64,000 nt of DNA, from assembly GCF_003854965.1 (NCBI RefSeq), contig NZ_RQPI01000001.1, positions 1,097,781 through 1,161,780 of the forward strand, given 5' to 3'. Origin of the DNA: Paenibacillus rhizophilus. GTDB taxonomy: Bacteria > Bacillota > Bacilli > Paenibacillales > Paenibacillaceae. Shown one piece after another: positions 1 to 7,752 of the stretch. Both the position numbers and the translations under genes were made by a program. Under the pieces are notes generated by a model. That model did not search any database. It was given only the letters and a program-made list of their open reading frames with translations, and was not told the origin of the DNA. Positions within the stretch are counted from its first letter, which is position 1, and every line of letters begins with the position of its first letter.

Positions 1-857
1 CGCTTCAGTTCAGCCGTTGGCTGCTCGGCGCCGTTCTCCGTTAAGGGACGGATTCCTCCGCAGCCGAGCGCATCCCCCCGGTGACGGGCGATTACAAAGA
101 TGATCTTGCGCACGTCGGGATGATCGAAATCGACTCCGTAAATCCGCTCCTGCGGATACCGTTCCAGAAGCTCTTCATCAAGCTTGGCGATCAGGCGCCG
201 CAGGTCGGAATTCCCGGAATCCACAACCACATATTCCACATTGGAATTGCTCACTTTCCTATTCCTTTCCTCAAGGGGTCTTGATCGTAATTCGCTAACG
301 GATTTGCCCATATTTGTCAGCGCTTCTTGGTACAACCTTGCGTTATCGTCTTCATAGCAAATAAAATCGATTCTTTCCGGGAAGCCGTCTTCCTGCTCCA
401 GCCGACTGACGTATTCCGCAACCGCATTCAAAGCGACGCTGCAAGCCAGCGGCTTCGGAAATCCGTAGATGCCCGTCGAGATGTTCGGAAAAGCGACGCT
501 GCGCGCGCTTATGGCAGCAGCCAACGCCAGGCTGTTAATATAGCATTTCGCCAGTATATCGGCTTCGCCCGCCGTGCCGCCTTTCCAAATCGGTCCCACC
601 GTATGAATGACGGCCCGAAACGGCAGATTGCCTGCACCCGTGGCGACCGCTTCACCCGGAAGACAGCCGCCCTGCCTGCTGCGAATCAAAGCGCATTCTT
701 CGGCAATCTTGGGCCCTCCGGCGCGGTGAATCGCCCCGTCTACTCCTCCACCGCCAAACAGTCCGGTATTGGCGGCGTTTACGATGCAATCGCCGCTCCA
801 AGATGTAATGTCTCCCTGCTCCGCCGATATCACGGTCTGATTTAGTGTAACCTTCAT
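1..857 (-). CDS. Macro-domain protein fused in frame to a GNAT acetyltransferase (C-terminus off window)
   Basis: Reading from ATG at 857, one frame stays open to the window edge, so the C-terminus is missing. Residues ~1-175 are a macro domain: GDITSWSGDCIVNAAN, then a glycine-rich GLFGGGGVDGAIHRAGG and NISTGIYGFP, the ADP-ribose-binding pattern of O-acetyl-ADP-ribose deacetylases. After a charged linker (~180-201), residues from ~202 look like the start of a GNAT N-acetyltransferase (DLRRLIAKLDEELLERYP, then GCGGIRPL). An in-frame GTG at 254 is preceded by a purine-rich GAGGAAAGGA, so a separate GNAT product could also be made from inside the gene. The start overlaps the stop of the upstream gene (ATGA). 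The deacetylase role is inferred from the family; the GNAT substrate is unknown. Confidence 0.8.
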   Translation of the reverse strand, partial: MKVTLNQTVISAEQGDITSWSGDCIVNAANTGLFGGGGVDGAIHRAGGPKIAEECALIRSRQGGCLPGEAVATGAGNLPFRAVIHTVGPIWKGGTAGEADILAKCYINSLALAAAISARSVAFPNISTGIYGFPKPLACSVALNAVAEYVSRLEQEDGFPERIDFICYEDDNARLYQEALTNMGKSVSELRSRPLEERNRKVSNSNVEYVVVDSGNSDLRRLIAKLDEELLERYPQERIYGVDFDHPDVRKIIFVIARHRGDALGCGGIRPLTENGAEQPTAELK

Positions 858-1303
858 GCCCTCGCTCCTTCCTCTGCTGACTGTTCCAGCTCCAGAATCG
901 CCGTCCTTTCGTCTTCATGAACCGTATTCTCTACGTACGATTTGTACAGCAAGCTGCCTCCGGCGGCCAAATCCGCCATTCTCCGCAGCATCCAGTCTAT
1001 CGCATGCTCCAATGTCATTTCGCCTTTGCCTACGGCCGTTCTGACCAAAGAGTGCATCTCCCCTGCTTCGTTACCAGTTCCGCCTTCAACCGCAGTTTCA
1101 TAACCGGACCAAATCCGAAACAAAGGAACAGGCTCAGTTAAATTGTCTGGACAAACGGAAGCGCCGACTACCGAATAAGCCACGGCACCCGGCTTCGCGG
1201 CCGGGTGCCGTTCGCGTCCGCGAAGCAGTCTGCTGTTTGCCGAGGCGATAATACCTGCCAATATCATCAGAAAGAGCGCCAATGCCAGAACCGCGTAGAT
1301 CAT
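854..1303 (-). CDS. Small membrane-anchored protein of unknown function
   Basis: This 149-residue protein opens with a hydrophobic segment (residues 1-22, AVLALALFLMILAGIIA) followed by arginine-rich sequence, so it is probably a single-pass anchor with a soluble cytosolic part of ~120 residues. The soluble part carries acidic and helical stretches (MLRRMADLAAGG, HEDERTAILELEQ). I recognise no catalytic motif and no family. Its TGA stop overlaps the ATG of the macro-GNAT gene, which points to translational coupling and a shared operon. Confidence 0.65.
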   Translation of the reverse strand: MIYAVLALALFLMILAGIIASANSRLLRGRERHPAAKPGAVAYSVVGASVCPDNLTEPVPLFRIWSGYETAVEGGTGNEAGEMHSLVRTAVGKGEMTLEHAIDWMLRRMADLAAGGSLLYKSYVENTVHEDERTAILELEQSAEEGARA

Positions 1304-1416
1304 CCTCTTCCCCGCCTTGTCACGGAAATCGACATGCCGAGTTTATCTTATCACGGGCAGGCCCGGGCGAAAATGCCCTTTGTGCAATCTGCCGATATTT
1401 TCTGCCGAAGGAAGTT

Positions 1417-2169
1417 CTATTTGCCGGGACGCATCGTCGTAAGCTGGCGCAGAAAGACATCAAGGCCGGGCATTCCTTCCTGCTCCGCTTTCTTTCGCGC
1501 TATAGCGGCCGCCTCTTCGATGTTGTAAGGCACCCGTATAAATTGAATGGACAAAGGCGCGGGGTTCTTTCCCTGCCATACCCCCTCCATAATGCAGAAG
1601 CATGCCGTCGGTTCATCCCTAGGCGTTCCCACGCTGCCCGCGTTGAACAGCATGCGGCGGTGCAGATACTGGAGATAAGCGTGATGTATGTCTCCATAGC
1701 CTACTATGTCCGGCTTGCCGGAAGCGCCCGAGCCAGCGGTCGCCTCCGTATTGAGGAACAGGCCGAGCCTTTCCTTCTCCGAAGCCCACGGCTGCACGCG
1801 CACGTACACGCTTTCGGGAGAAGCATGGAAGAGCCTTACCTTCCTGCCGCTCATCTCCCACTCCAGCCCAAAGGGCAGGCTGCGGATATAATTCAGCCGG
1901 GCGCCGCCAAGCCGGTCCCGGTGCCAGCGTGCGGCCGGATCCCCTTCGACGTTCTCTTCGTCGATCACCATCGATTCCCAATTGCCTATGACAACCGATT
2001 CGCACGACTCGCGGACAAGATCAAGCGCTTCCGCGGGTTCCGGACCTTTGCCTACCATATCGCCCAAACACTGAATTCTGGTAATCCCCCTCCCCGCAAT
2101 GTCCTTAAGAACCGCCCTTAACGCGGGCATATTGCCATGGATGTCGGAAATAATCGCAATTCTCTCCAT
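1417..2169 (-). CDS. YfcE/diadenosine-tetraphosphatase-like metallophosphoesterase
   Basis: The 250-residue protein starts at the ATG at 2169, preceded by AGGTGA; a longer frame upstream has no ribosome binding site. It has the calcineurin-like metallophosphoesterase signatures in order: SDIHGN near the N-terminus, GDMVGKGPEP, GNWES in place of the usual GNHD, and C-terminal GYGDIHH with NAGSVGTPRD. These residues bind two metal ions in phosphodiesterases and phosphatases of the YfcE family. The substrate cannot be predicted. It is transcribed divergently from the transaldolase at 2388, with a perfect palindrome between them. Confidence 0.85.
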   Translation of the reverse strand: MERIAIISDIHGNMPALRAVLKDIAGRGITRIQCLGDMVGKGPEPAEALDLVRESCESVVIGNWESMVIDEENVEGDPAARWHRDRLGGARLNYIRSLPFGLEWEMSGRKVRLFHASPESVYVRVQPWASEKERLGLFLNTEATAGSGASGKPDIVGYGDIHHAYLQYLHRRMLFNAGSVGTPRDEPTACFCIMEGVWQGKNPAPLSIQFIRVPYNIEEAAAIARKKAEQEGMPGLDVFLRQLTTMRPGK

Positions 2170-2277
2170 TTCAATCACCTGCCCGTCGTATTTACTTATT
2201 AATTCATACCCGGACAAGGAAGCCGCCAATCCGCAATAAGGGAGAAACAAAATGAAAGCGATGCACATAATATAATA

Positions 2278-2302
2278 GTTATTTTGAGATAATCAAAATA
2301 AC
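2278..2302. repeat. Perfect 10-bp palindrome between divergent genes (operator-like)
   Basis: GTTATTTTGA (2278-2287) and TCAAAATAAC (2293-2302) are exact inverted repeats around a 5-base centre. The site lies between the divergent metallophosphoesterase and transaldolase genes and upstream of a TATAAT hexamer at 2353-2358. It has no U-run, so an operator is more likely than a terminator. No regulator is assigned. Confidence 0.6.
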
Positions 2303-2387
2303 AGTTGAATCTTTTCTCACAATGACCCATAATGTAGTTATCACTATAGCTTTATAATCTATCTGGAAACCAGAGGAGGATACAGGA

Positions 2388-3050
2388 ATGAAATTTTTCT
2401 TGGATACCGGAAATATTGAAGAAATAAAGCGGATTACACGCCTTGGATTGGTAGATGGCGTGACGACGAATCCATCGCTGATCGCCAAAGAAGGTAGACT
2501 TTTTAAAGATGTTATCAAAGAGATTGTTGAAATCGTTCCCGGGCCTGTCAGCGCCGAAGTGATCGGTCTGAAAGCCGCGGAAATGCTTGAAGAGGCTTAC
2601 GAAATCGCTGAATGGGGTTCCAATGTCGTAATCAAGCTGCCTATGACGGAAGACGGCCTGGAAGCCTGCTATGAACTGACGAAAAAAGGCATCAAAACGA
2701 ACGTCACCCTGATCTTCTCCGCCGCCCAGGGCCTCATGGCCGCCAAGGCCGGCGCGACCTATATCAGCCCGTTCGTCGGCCGTCTCGATGACATCGGGGT
2801 GGACGGCATGAAGCTGATCAAAGACCTGAAGACGATTCTTACCAACTATGGTCTTTCCTCCGAAATCATTGCCGCCAGCATTCGGAATATCGCCCACGTT
2901 GAGCAGGCCGCCATCGCCGGATCGCACATTGCGACGATTCCGGGTTCTCTGCTGCCGTCGCTGTGGAAGCATCCGCTGACCGACAACGGGATTGAACGCT
3001 TCCTCAAAGACTGGGCGACGGTTCCTCAGGTTGCCAAGCAGCCGCAATAA
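2388..3050 (+). CDS. fsa: Small transaldolase of the TalC/fructose-6-phosphate aldolase family
   Basis: At 220 residues this fits the short TalC/MipB subfamily rather than the ~320-residue classical transaldolases. It opens with [16 protein letters not shown] and [11 protein letters not shown], and the Schiff-base lysine lies in NVVIKLPMT (residue ~86), followed by [10 protein letters not shown] and SPFVGRLDD. The enzyme moves a dihydroxyacetone unit between sugar phosphates in the cytosol (pentose phosphate pathway) or cleaves fructose 6-phosphate; sequence alone does not separate the two. The start is fixed by GAGGAGGA upstream. It is a single-gene unit with its own terminator. Confidence 0.92.
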   Translation: MKFFLDTGNIEEIKRITRLGLVDGVTTNPSLIAKEGRLFKDVIKEIVEIVPGPVSAEVIGLKAAEMLEEAYEIAEWGSNVVIKLPMTEDGLEACYELTKKGIKTNVTLIFSAAQGLMAAKAGATYISPFVGRLDDIGVDGMKLIKDLKTILTNYGLSSEIIAASIRNIAHVEQAAIAGSHIATIPGSLLPSLWKHPLTDNGIERFLKDWATVPQVAKQPQ

Positions 3051-3064
3051 TCCTGAGCCATTGC

Positions 3065-3103
3065 AAAAAGCTCTTGCCCGGCAGACGGGCAAGAGCTTTT
3101 TTA
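3065..3103 (+). terminator. Intrinsic terminator of the transaldolase gene
   Basis: The stem AAAGCTCTTGCCCG pairs with CGGGCAAGAGCTTT around a GCAGA loop, followed by a T-run. It begins ~15 bases after the transaldolase stop codon. Confidence 0.92.
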
Positions 3104-3177
3104 TCGGCTTGCTTGTATTCCCAAAATAATTGTCATACCATGTAAATGTACAAACGAATACGTAAAGGAGAACAACG

Positions 3178-3621
3178 ATGACCCTGCCCAATCTGCAGCA
3201 CTCTCCAGGCTTTCTGCTCGGTTCCGCATACCGGCGGATCTCCATTATTTTCTCCCGTGCCCTGAAACCCTTTGATATTACTCCGGAACAGTGGACAGTC
3301 CTTTATACAATAGCAAGCCATGACAACGTCAACCAGAAGGCGGTTGCCGCTTCCGTTGACAAAGACCAGCCCACCACCGCCCGTATCGTCGAGCTGCTGG
3401 GTAAGAAAGGCCTTATCACAAAGACGGTCTCCGATATCGACCGCAGAGCCTATCTTTTGAACGCTACCGCAGAAGGGAAAGCGCTGATCGACTCTACCCG
3501 GGCCCTTGAGCAGCAAAACCTTGATTCCGCCTTTGCCGGCCTGTCTCCGTCACAGATCGAGGAGCTTCGCCTTATTCTGAAAACAATCTGCCGCAATACC
3601 GGCAATATATACGAAGATTAG
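3178..3621 (+). CDS. MarR-family transcriptional regulator
   Basis: The 147-residue protein has the MarR winged-helix pattern: an N-terminal dimerisation helix, ITPEQWTVLYTIA, NQKAVAASVDKDQPTTARIVELLGKKGLI as the recognition region (residues ~55-85), and the wing DIDRRAYLLNATAEGK. Such proteins repress nearby efflux or stress genes until a ligand binds. The start is supported by AAAGGAGAACAACG. Its 3' end overlaps by 4 bases the convergent MFS transporter gene, the likely partner, although the convergent layout means the MFS promoter is 1.3 kb away. Confidence 0.88.
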   Translation: MTLPNLQHSPGFLLGSAYRRISIIFSRALKPFDITPEQWTVLYTIASHDNVNQKAVAASVDKDQPTTARIVELLGKKGLITKTVSDIDRRAYLLNATAEGKALIDSTRALEQQNLDSAFAGLSPSQIEELRLILKTICRNTGNIYED

Positions 3622-4916
3622 ACCGGCGACCTGCCCCTGCGCCCGAATGTCCCGTCCGGTCCGGTTTGTTCCGGCTTGTAACGGGAGATGTTTTCTACTC
3701 CCTTCTTTCCCCCTTTTTCCCCTTCGCTCGGTTTGATGGCAAGCAGGGTCAGCAGTCCTCCGACAGCCCCAACCGCCGCCATAGTGCCAAACAACGCCCA
3801 GTGGCCGGCATTCATCAGCAAGGATACGGCCGGCGGACCCAGCGACACTCCGATAAACCGCATACTGCTGTACAAGGAGGTGATCGTACCGCGGTTTTCT
3901 TTTTCAATCCCTTCCGTGATCAAGGCGTCCAGACAGGGCAGCGAGGCGCCGATCCCGATTCCGCCAAGTCCCAGAAAGCCCACCATAAAATAGATTCCGC
4001 TGTAAAAACCGGTAATAACCATGGATGCCGTGAGCAGCGCCATTCCGCCGAACCCGATCCATTTCATCCGCTTTTTATTTTGGCCTATTATTTTTCCGGC
4101 TCCGTACGAGGACAGGCAGAGCAGCGCGAGCGGTATGGCAAGCACAAGGCCTTTCATCGAACCGTGCAGGTTGTAAGCAGATTCCAGCGTTTCCGACAGA
4201 TAGAACAGTACGCCGAACGTAACGAACATACAGATGCAGCCGACGGCGAATATGGCATACAGCCAGCGTCCCTTTTCATGCAGCACATCACGAATACCCG
4301 AAAGAAACTGCCTCACAGTCGATGATTCGCGCTCTTTCTTCTTCGGACTCTTGACCAGGAACATAACCAGCAAAAATGAAACCAGACACAAAGCCGGAAT
4401 AGCGATAAATGGAAGATACCACAGCAGCGTTCCCAGATAAGCGCCGAGAATCGGACTGAGCACTTTGCCGAAGGTGTTGGAGGTCTCGATCAGGCCAAGA
4501 CTTCTGCTGACCTCCTTTTCATCCCGGAACATATCGCCGACAAAAGGCAGAACGATGGGAAAAGCGCCCGCCGCCCCGATTCCCTGCAAAAAACGCCCGC
4601 CCAGAATCACCCAGTAAGCGGACGTTCCTGCCATTAACCATGCCGCGGCCGCGGACACGCCCCCGCCGAGAGCCGCGATGATAAGGCTTGGAAGAATGAC
4701 AACTTTACGTCCGAACCGGTCGGAAAAATATCCGGCAATGGGAATCATTACAATCGCGACAACACCGTATACCGTTATGATCATACTTACCTGAAAGGAG
4801 CTGATCGCCAGCTTTCGGGAAATTTGAGGCAGCACCGGCAGCAGCATGGAATTTCCAAGCGTCATGATAAAAGGGATGGACGCCAATGCCAGCAAATCCC
4901 ACTTTTTATCTTTCAT
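3618..4916 (-). CDS. MFS multidrug-type efflux transporter
   Basis: The 432-residue protein has about 12 hydrophobic segments and the drug:H+ antiporter signatures: GNSMLLPVLPQI in TM1, GYFSDRFGRKVV (motif A, loop 2-3) and GRFLQGIGAAGAFPI in TM4-5. It should export small molecules across the cytoplasmic membrane using the proton gradient; the substrate is not predictable. The C-terminal ~35 residues are hydrophilic and basic. The start at 4916 follows AAAGGTGG. It lies 125 bases downstream of helD on the same strand and ends convergently against marR. Confidence 0.88.
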   Translation of the reverse strand: MKDKKWDLLALASIPFIMTLGNSMLLPVLPQISRKLAISSFQVSMIITVYGVVAIVMIPIAGYFSDRFGRKVVILPSLIIAALGGGVSAAAAWLMAGTSAYWVILGGRFLQGIGAAGAFPIVLPFVGDMFRDEKEVSRSLGLIETSNTFGKVLSPILGAYLGTLLWYLPFIAIPALCLVSFLLVMFLVKSPKKKERESSTVRQFLSGIRDVLHEKGRWLYAIFAVGCICMFVTFGVLFYLSETLESAYNLHGSMKGLVLAIPLALLCLSSYGAGKIIGQNKKRMKWIGFGGMALLTASMVITGFYSGIYFMVGFLGLGGIGIGASLPCLDALITEGIEKENRGTITSLYSSMRFIGVSLGPPAVSLLMNAGHWALFGTMAAVGAVGGLLTLLAIKPSEGEKGGKKGVENISRYKPEQTGPDGTFGRRGRSPV

Positions 4917-5041
4917 GTACGGACCACCTTTGTTCTTCGTTCACAACACCTTTTATTGTGGTTTGTTCTGCGCCGATTATTCATTCACGACAAAAAGTCG
5001 TCCCCGAATGGTCACAGGAACGGCCTTTTGCAATTATGGAT

Positions 5042-7396
5042 TTATTGGACGCGGCTGCCGGTGTCCACCGATTGGACGGGAATGAACCGGCTCGGTTCAC
5101 CGAGGCAAAAAATATGCAGCACATGCATGGCCCTCGTGCAGGCCGTGTAGAACAGCTTCCGTTCGCTTTCTCTCCCGTAGCTTTTCGCGGAACCGTCATA
5201 GATGATTACCGCGTCGAATTCGACCCCTTTGGCCAAATAAGCGGGTAGAACGAGCGTCCCCTTCTGGAAATTCGTCGTCTCCTTAGTCACGAGCTGAACC
5301 GCTAGCTTATCTTTGAGACCGGCATAAACCCCTGAGCTCTCCCCGGCTGTCTTGCAGATGACCGCGACATAGTGATAGCCCCGAGCATGCAGGCTCAGGA
5401 TATCTTCTTCCACCTTGGACAAAAGCTCCTCGCTTCCTGAGACCTCACGGATCACCGGTTCTTCCCCTCTGCGGTTAAAAGGAACGATCCTTTCTCCGCC
5501 GGGAATCATCGACCGCGTAAACTCGACAATCTCGTACGTGGAACGGTAACTTCGGGTGAGCGATACGACTTCCGTGTTCTCTTTCCCATAGATGCTCTCC
5601 AGTCCCGCCAATTCACCAAGCGCCTCTCCCTGGGCATAAATGGCCTGGTTGAGATCGCCCAATACGGTCATTTTGGCCCTGGGGAACAGACGGCGCAGAA
5701 ACTCGAGTTGGAACGGCGAGTAATCCTGCACCTCGTCCACGAAAACATAACGAATGCCAGTGTTGGTATGAAAGCCCTGGCTGAGCTCCTTCAAATAAAG
5801 GAACGGCGTGGCATCTTCATATGCAAGCTCACCAGCCGCAAGCGCATCCAGCGTCTGAAGGCTGACGCTGTCCCAACTCGCTGGCAGCGCGGCGCCTTCG
5901 CTCAGGATCTCCAGCAGCTCCCTGTCCTGGAACAGCCTGGAATAGAGCCCATTCGCGTCTACAAAGCGGCTGCGTTTGACCCACCCCCGCAGCGGCTTGA
6001 GACGCTGGCTGACCACATAGCGGGCGAGCATCTCCTTCTCCGTGTCGTAATCGTCGAACGTTTCCTCCTTGCCCCGCTTCTTGCGCCGCATCATCTGGTA
6101 GGCGCGGTGGTACTCACCGGAGTCCAGCAGCTCGATCTGGTCCTCCACCCAGTCCGCGCTCCTCTCCTCATGGCTGAATACGGCGATTTTCTTCAGCAGC
6201 CAGCCTGTCATGAGGTCGATCCGGTTCGCCAGCCTGATGGATGGATCATATCCGTAAAATTTACGCTCCATTTCTTCTTTGCACACAATTGCCCGACCCT
6301 GAAACATAAGAGGCTTAAAGAGCATTCCTTCACGCTCCAGCCTGGTTGCATAGCGGCGGATGGCATCGAGGAACGCGACCGACGACTTGTAGGCAATTCC
6401 GTCTCTCCTGGCATCCGTCTCAGGGCCGTCGGGACTGTTCAGCAGCGTTTCCGTCTGGCTGAATACATCCTCGAGCTGAAATTCCTGGCCCAGGCGGTGC
6501 TCCAAATACATCTGGAAGGTCGTCTGCTGCATGTTATCTTCACCCAGCTCTGGAAGCACGGTAGATACATAGCTGTTGAACAGCGGATTGGGGGAGAACA
6601 GGAGAACCTGGTCGGCCTGGAGACTGTCGCGGTACTTGTAGAGCAAGTAGGCCACGCGCTGGAGCGCCGCGGATGTCTTGCCGCTTCCGGCCGCCCCCTG
6701 AACGACGAGCATCCGGCTGCGGTCGTTGCGGATGATTGCGTTCTGCTCTTTTTGAATGGTAGCCACGATGCTCTTCATCCGGTCGTCGGCACTGTGGCTA
6801 AGCACCTGTTGAAGCAGTTCATCGCCGATTGTAACGCCGGTGTCGAACATTACCTCGATTGTTCCATTGTCGATAACAAACTGCCGTTTCAGGCTCATTT
6901 CTCCGCTCACCGTGCCTGCGGGAGTTTCAAAGGATGTTGGCCCCGGCGCTCCGTCATAATACAGACTGGAAATGGGAGCCCGCCAGTCATAAATCAGAAA
7001 AGTGCCGTCGTCCTCCATCAGCGAGCCGATGCCGAGATAGATGCGCTCGGATTCTCCATCCGGCGTTTCTGTGAAATCAATGCGTCCGAAGTAAGGGGAC
7101 ACCACAAGCTTTTTATATTTTTTCAGCGCTTTGCTGGATTGAAGATGATGGCGTTCCCGCTCAGACAATACCTGGGCCTGCTGCCGCAGACTGGTTGAGG
7201 TTTCGCCGAGATCGTCGGGACTGCTGAAATTCACGGTTACCTCTTCCCAAAAATCTTTGCGCAGCTCCACCACATCGCTGCGATGCAGCCCAAGCTCTTC
7301 GGAAAGGGCCCGAATACGGCTTTTCAGAAGACCGGTTATGCGGTCTACTCGGACCTGCTCATCTTTCCATTCATTTTCATTGATGGACACTGCCAT
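5042..7396 (-). CDS. helD: HelD, RNA polymerase recycling ATPase (UvrD-like)
   Basis: At 784 residues this matches Bacillus HelD. It has an N-terminal coiled-coil arm (1-120), the HelD block with LGIGSLMEDDGTFLIYDWRAPISSLYYD (given by its ends LGIGS and SSLYYD), Walker A GAAGSGKTSAAL (~235), motif II VDEVQDYSPFQ (~575), TRSYRST and the C-terminal motif FYTACTRAM. HelD binds core RNA polymerase, opens the clamp and uses ATP to release stalled or post-termination polymerase from DNA. The start at 7396 follows AAAGGGG. Its promoter region is shared with the divergent promoter at 7414-7442. Confidence 0.93.
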   Translation of the reverse strand: MAVSINENEWKDEQVRVDRITGLLKSRIRALSEELGLHRSDVVELRKDFWEEVTVNFSSPDDLGETSTSLRQQAQVLSERERHHLQSSKALKKYKKLVVSPYFGRIDFTETPDGESERIYLGIGSLMEDDGTFLIYDWRAPISSLYYDGAPGPTSFETPAGTVSGEMSLKRQFVIDNGTIEVMFDTGVTIGDELLQQVLSHSADDRMKSIVATIQKEQNAIIRNDRSRMLVVQGAAGSGKTSAALQRVAYLLYKYRDSLQADQVLLFSPNPLFNSYVSTVLPELGEDNMQQTTFQMYLEHRLGQEFQLEDVFSQTETLLNSPDGPETDARRDGIAYKSSVAFLDAIRRYATRLEREGMLFKPLMFQGRAIVCKEEMERKFYGYDPSIRLANRIDLMTGWLLKKIAVFSHEERSADWVEDQIELLDSGEYHRAYQMMRRKKRGKEETFDDYDTEKEMLARYVVSQRLKPLRGWVKRSRFVDANGLYSRLFQDRELLEILSEGAALPASWDSVSLQTLDALAAGELAYEDATPFLYLKELSQGFHTNTGIRYVFVDEVQDYSPFQLEFLRRLFPRAKMTVLGDLNQAIYAQGEALGELAGLESIYGKENTEVVSLTRSYRSTYEIVEFTRSMIPGGERIVPFNRRGEEPVIREVSGSEELLSKVEEDILSLHARGYHYVAVICKTAGESSGVYAGLKDKLAVQLVTKETTNFQKGTLVLPAYLAKGVEFDAVIIYDGSAKSYGRESERKLFYTACTRAMHVLHIFCLGEPSRFIPVQSVDTGSRVQ

Positions 7397-7413
7397 TCAT
7401 CCCCTTTTATAGG

Positions 7414-7442
7414 TTGACATCACACTTAAAGCATGCTATAAT
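7414..7442 (+). promoter_or_regulatory. Perfect sigma-A promoter, no ORF downstream
   Basis: TTGACA (7414-7419), a 17-base spacer and TATAAT (7437-7442) make an exact consensus promoter on the plus strand. No open reading frame with a start and ribosome binding site follows before the terminator at 7567-7597. Confidence 0.88.
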
Positions 7443-7448
7443 TGAATA

Positions 7449-7597
7449 GAATAGCTGTGTTTACTTAACCTATTATCGTTGTGTCATTTTTTCATTTTAA
7501 CAATTTTCACCTGTGTTATCAAGCCGTAACCTCGAAATCAACACTCTTACATAATAAACCAAGACATCCGGTTCCCCAAGGGAGCCGGATTTTTTTT
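7449..7597 (+). ncRNA. Candidate ~150-nt small RNA
   Basis: The interval starts ~7 bases after the perfect TATAAT box and ends at an intrinsic terminator. The body is AU-rich (for example GTCATTTTTTCATTTTAAC), has no plausible coding frame, and leads into a 3' hairpin with an 8-U tail, the architecture of a trans-acting sRNA. I cannot match it to 6S RNA, scRNA, tmRNA or RoxS/RsaE. The exact 5' end is inferred from the promoter. Confidence 0.6.
7567..7597 (+). terminator. Intrinsic terminator ending the orphan transcript
   Basis: CCGGTTCCC pairs with GGGAGCCGG (one G-U) around CAA and is followed by eight Ts. It is ~125 bases downstream of the consensus promoter at 7414-7442, with no gene between. 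Confidence 0.9.
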
Positions 7598-7699
7598 AAA
7601 TATAAGACTTTATAAGCTTCGCCCCTATCGTTTGGTCTTATATTTCTACGAGAAACGGATGCCCTCCTCCTGCGAGGACGGCGCAGCCGTTTCTTCTTG
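7598..7699 (-). repeat. Dispersed double-hairpin element, copy 1
   Basis: Read on the minus strand, this interval matches 31449-31543 along almost its full length: AGAAGAAAYGGC-GCGCCGTCC, then CCGTTTCTCG, then AAATATAAGAC and finally CTTATATTT. It folds as two consecutive hairpins. The first pairs AGAAACGG with CCGTTTCT and has an inner GCCGTCCTC/GAGGAGGGC stem. The second pairs AAATATAAGAC with GTCTTATATTT. It starts 54 bases after the stop of the exporter gene at 7753, in that gene's sense direction. It encodes nothing visible. Confidence 0.8.
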
Positions 7700-7752
7700 T
7701 GAAAATATATTCCTTGGCTGTTTCCTTTGCTGCGTTGTTTCCTTCCTACCCG

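Noticed and set aside
327..845. 172-residue plus-strand frame
   Set aside because: It is the reverse-strand shadow of the macro-domain gene, which has a clear family match; the frame has no ribosome binding site or motif.
3130..3165. MarR operator upstream of marR
   Set aside because: The short TGTAAATGTACA symmetry is imperfect and too weak to call without comparative data.
2352..3245. 297-codon minus-strand frame opposite the transaldolase
   Set aside because: It has no start signal, and the plus strand is a certain transaldolase plus terminator and marR start; composition is that of a shadow.
5708..7198. 496-codon plus-strand frame inside helD
   Set aside because: It is fully antisense to helD, lacks any recognisable domain, and helD motifs are intact on the other strand.
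7449..7597. 6S RNA, RoxS/RsaE or scRNA identity for the orphan transcript
   Set aside because: Length and sequence do not show the paired ends and bubble of 6S RNA, the C-rich motifs of RoxS, or the Alu-type fold of scRNA.
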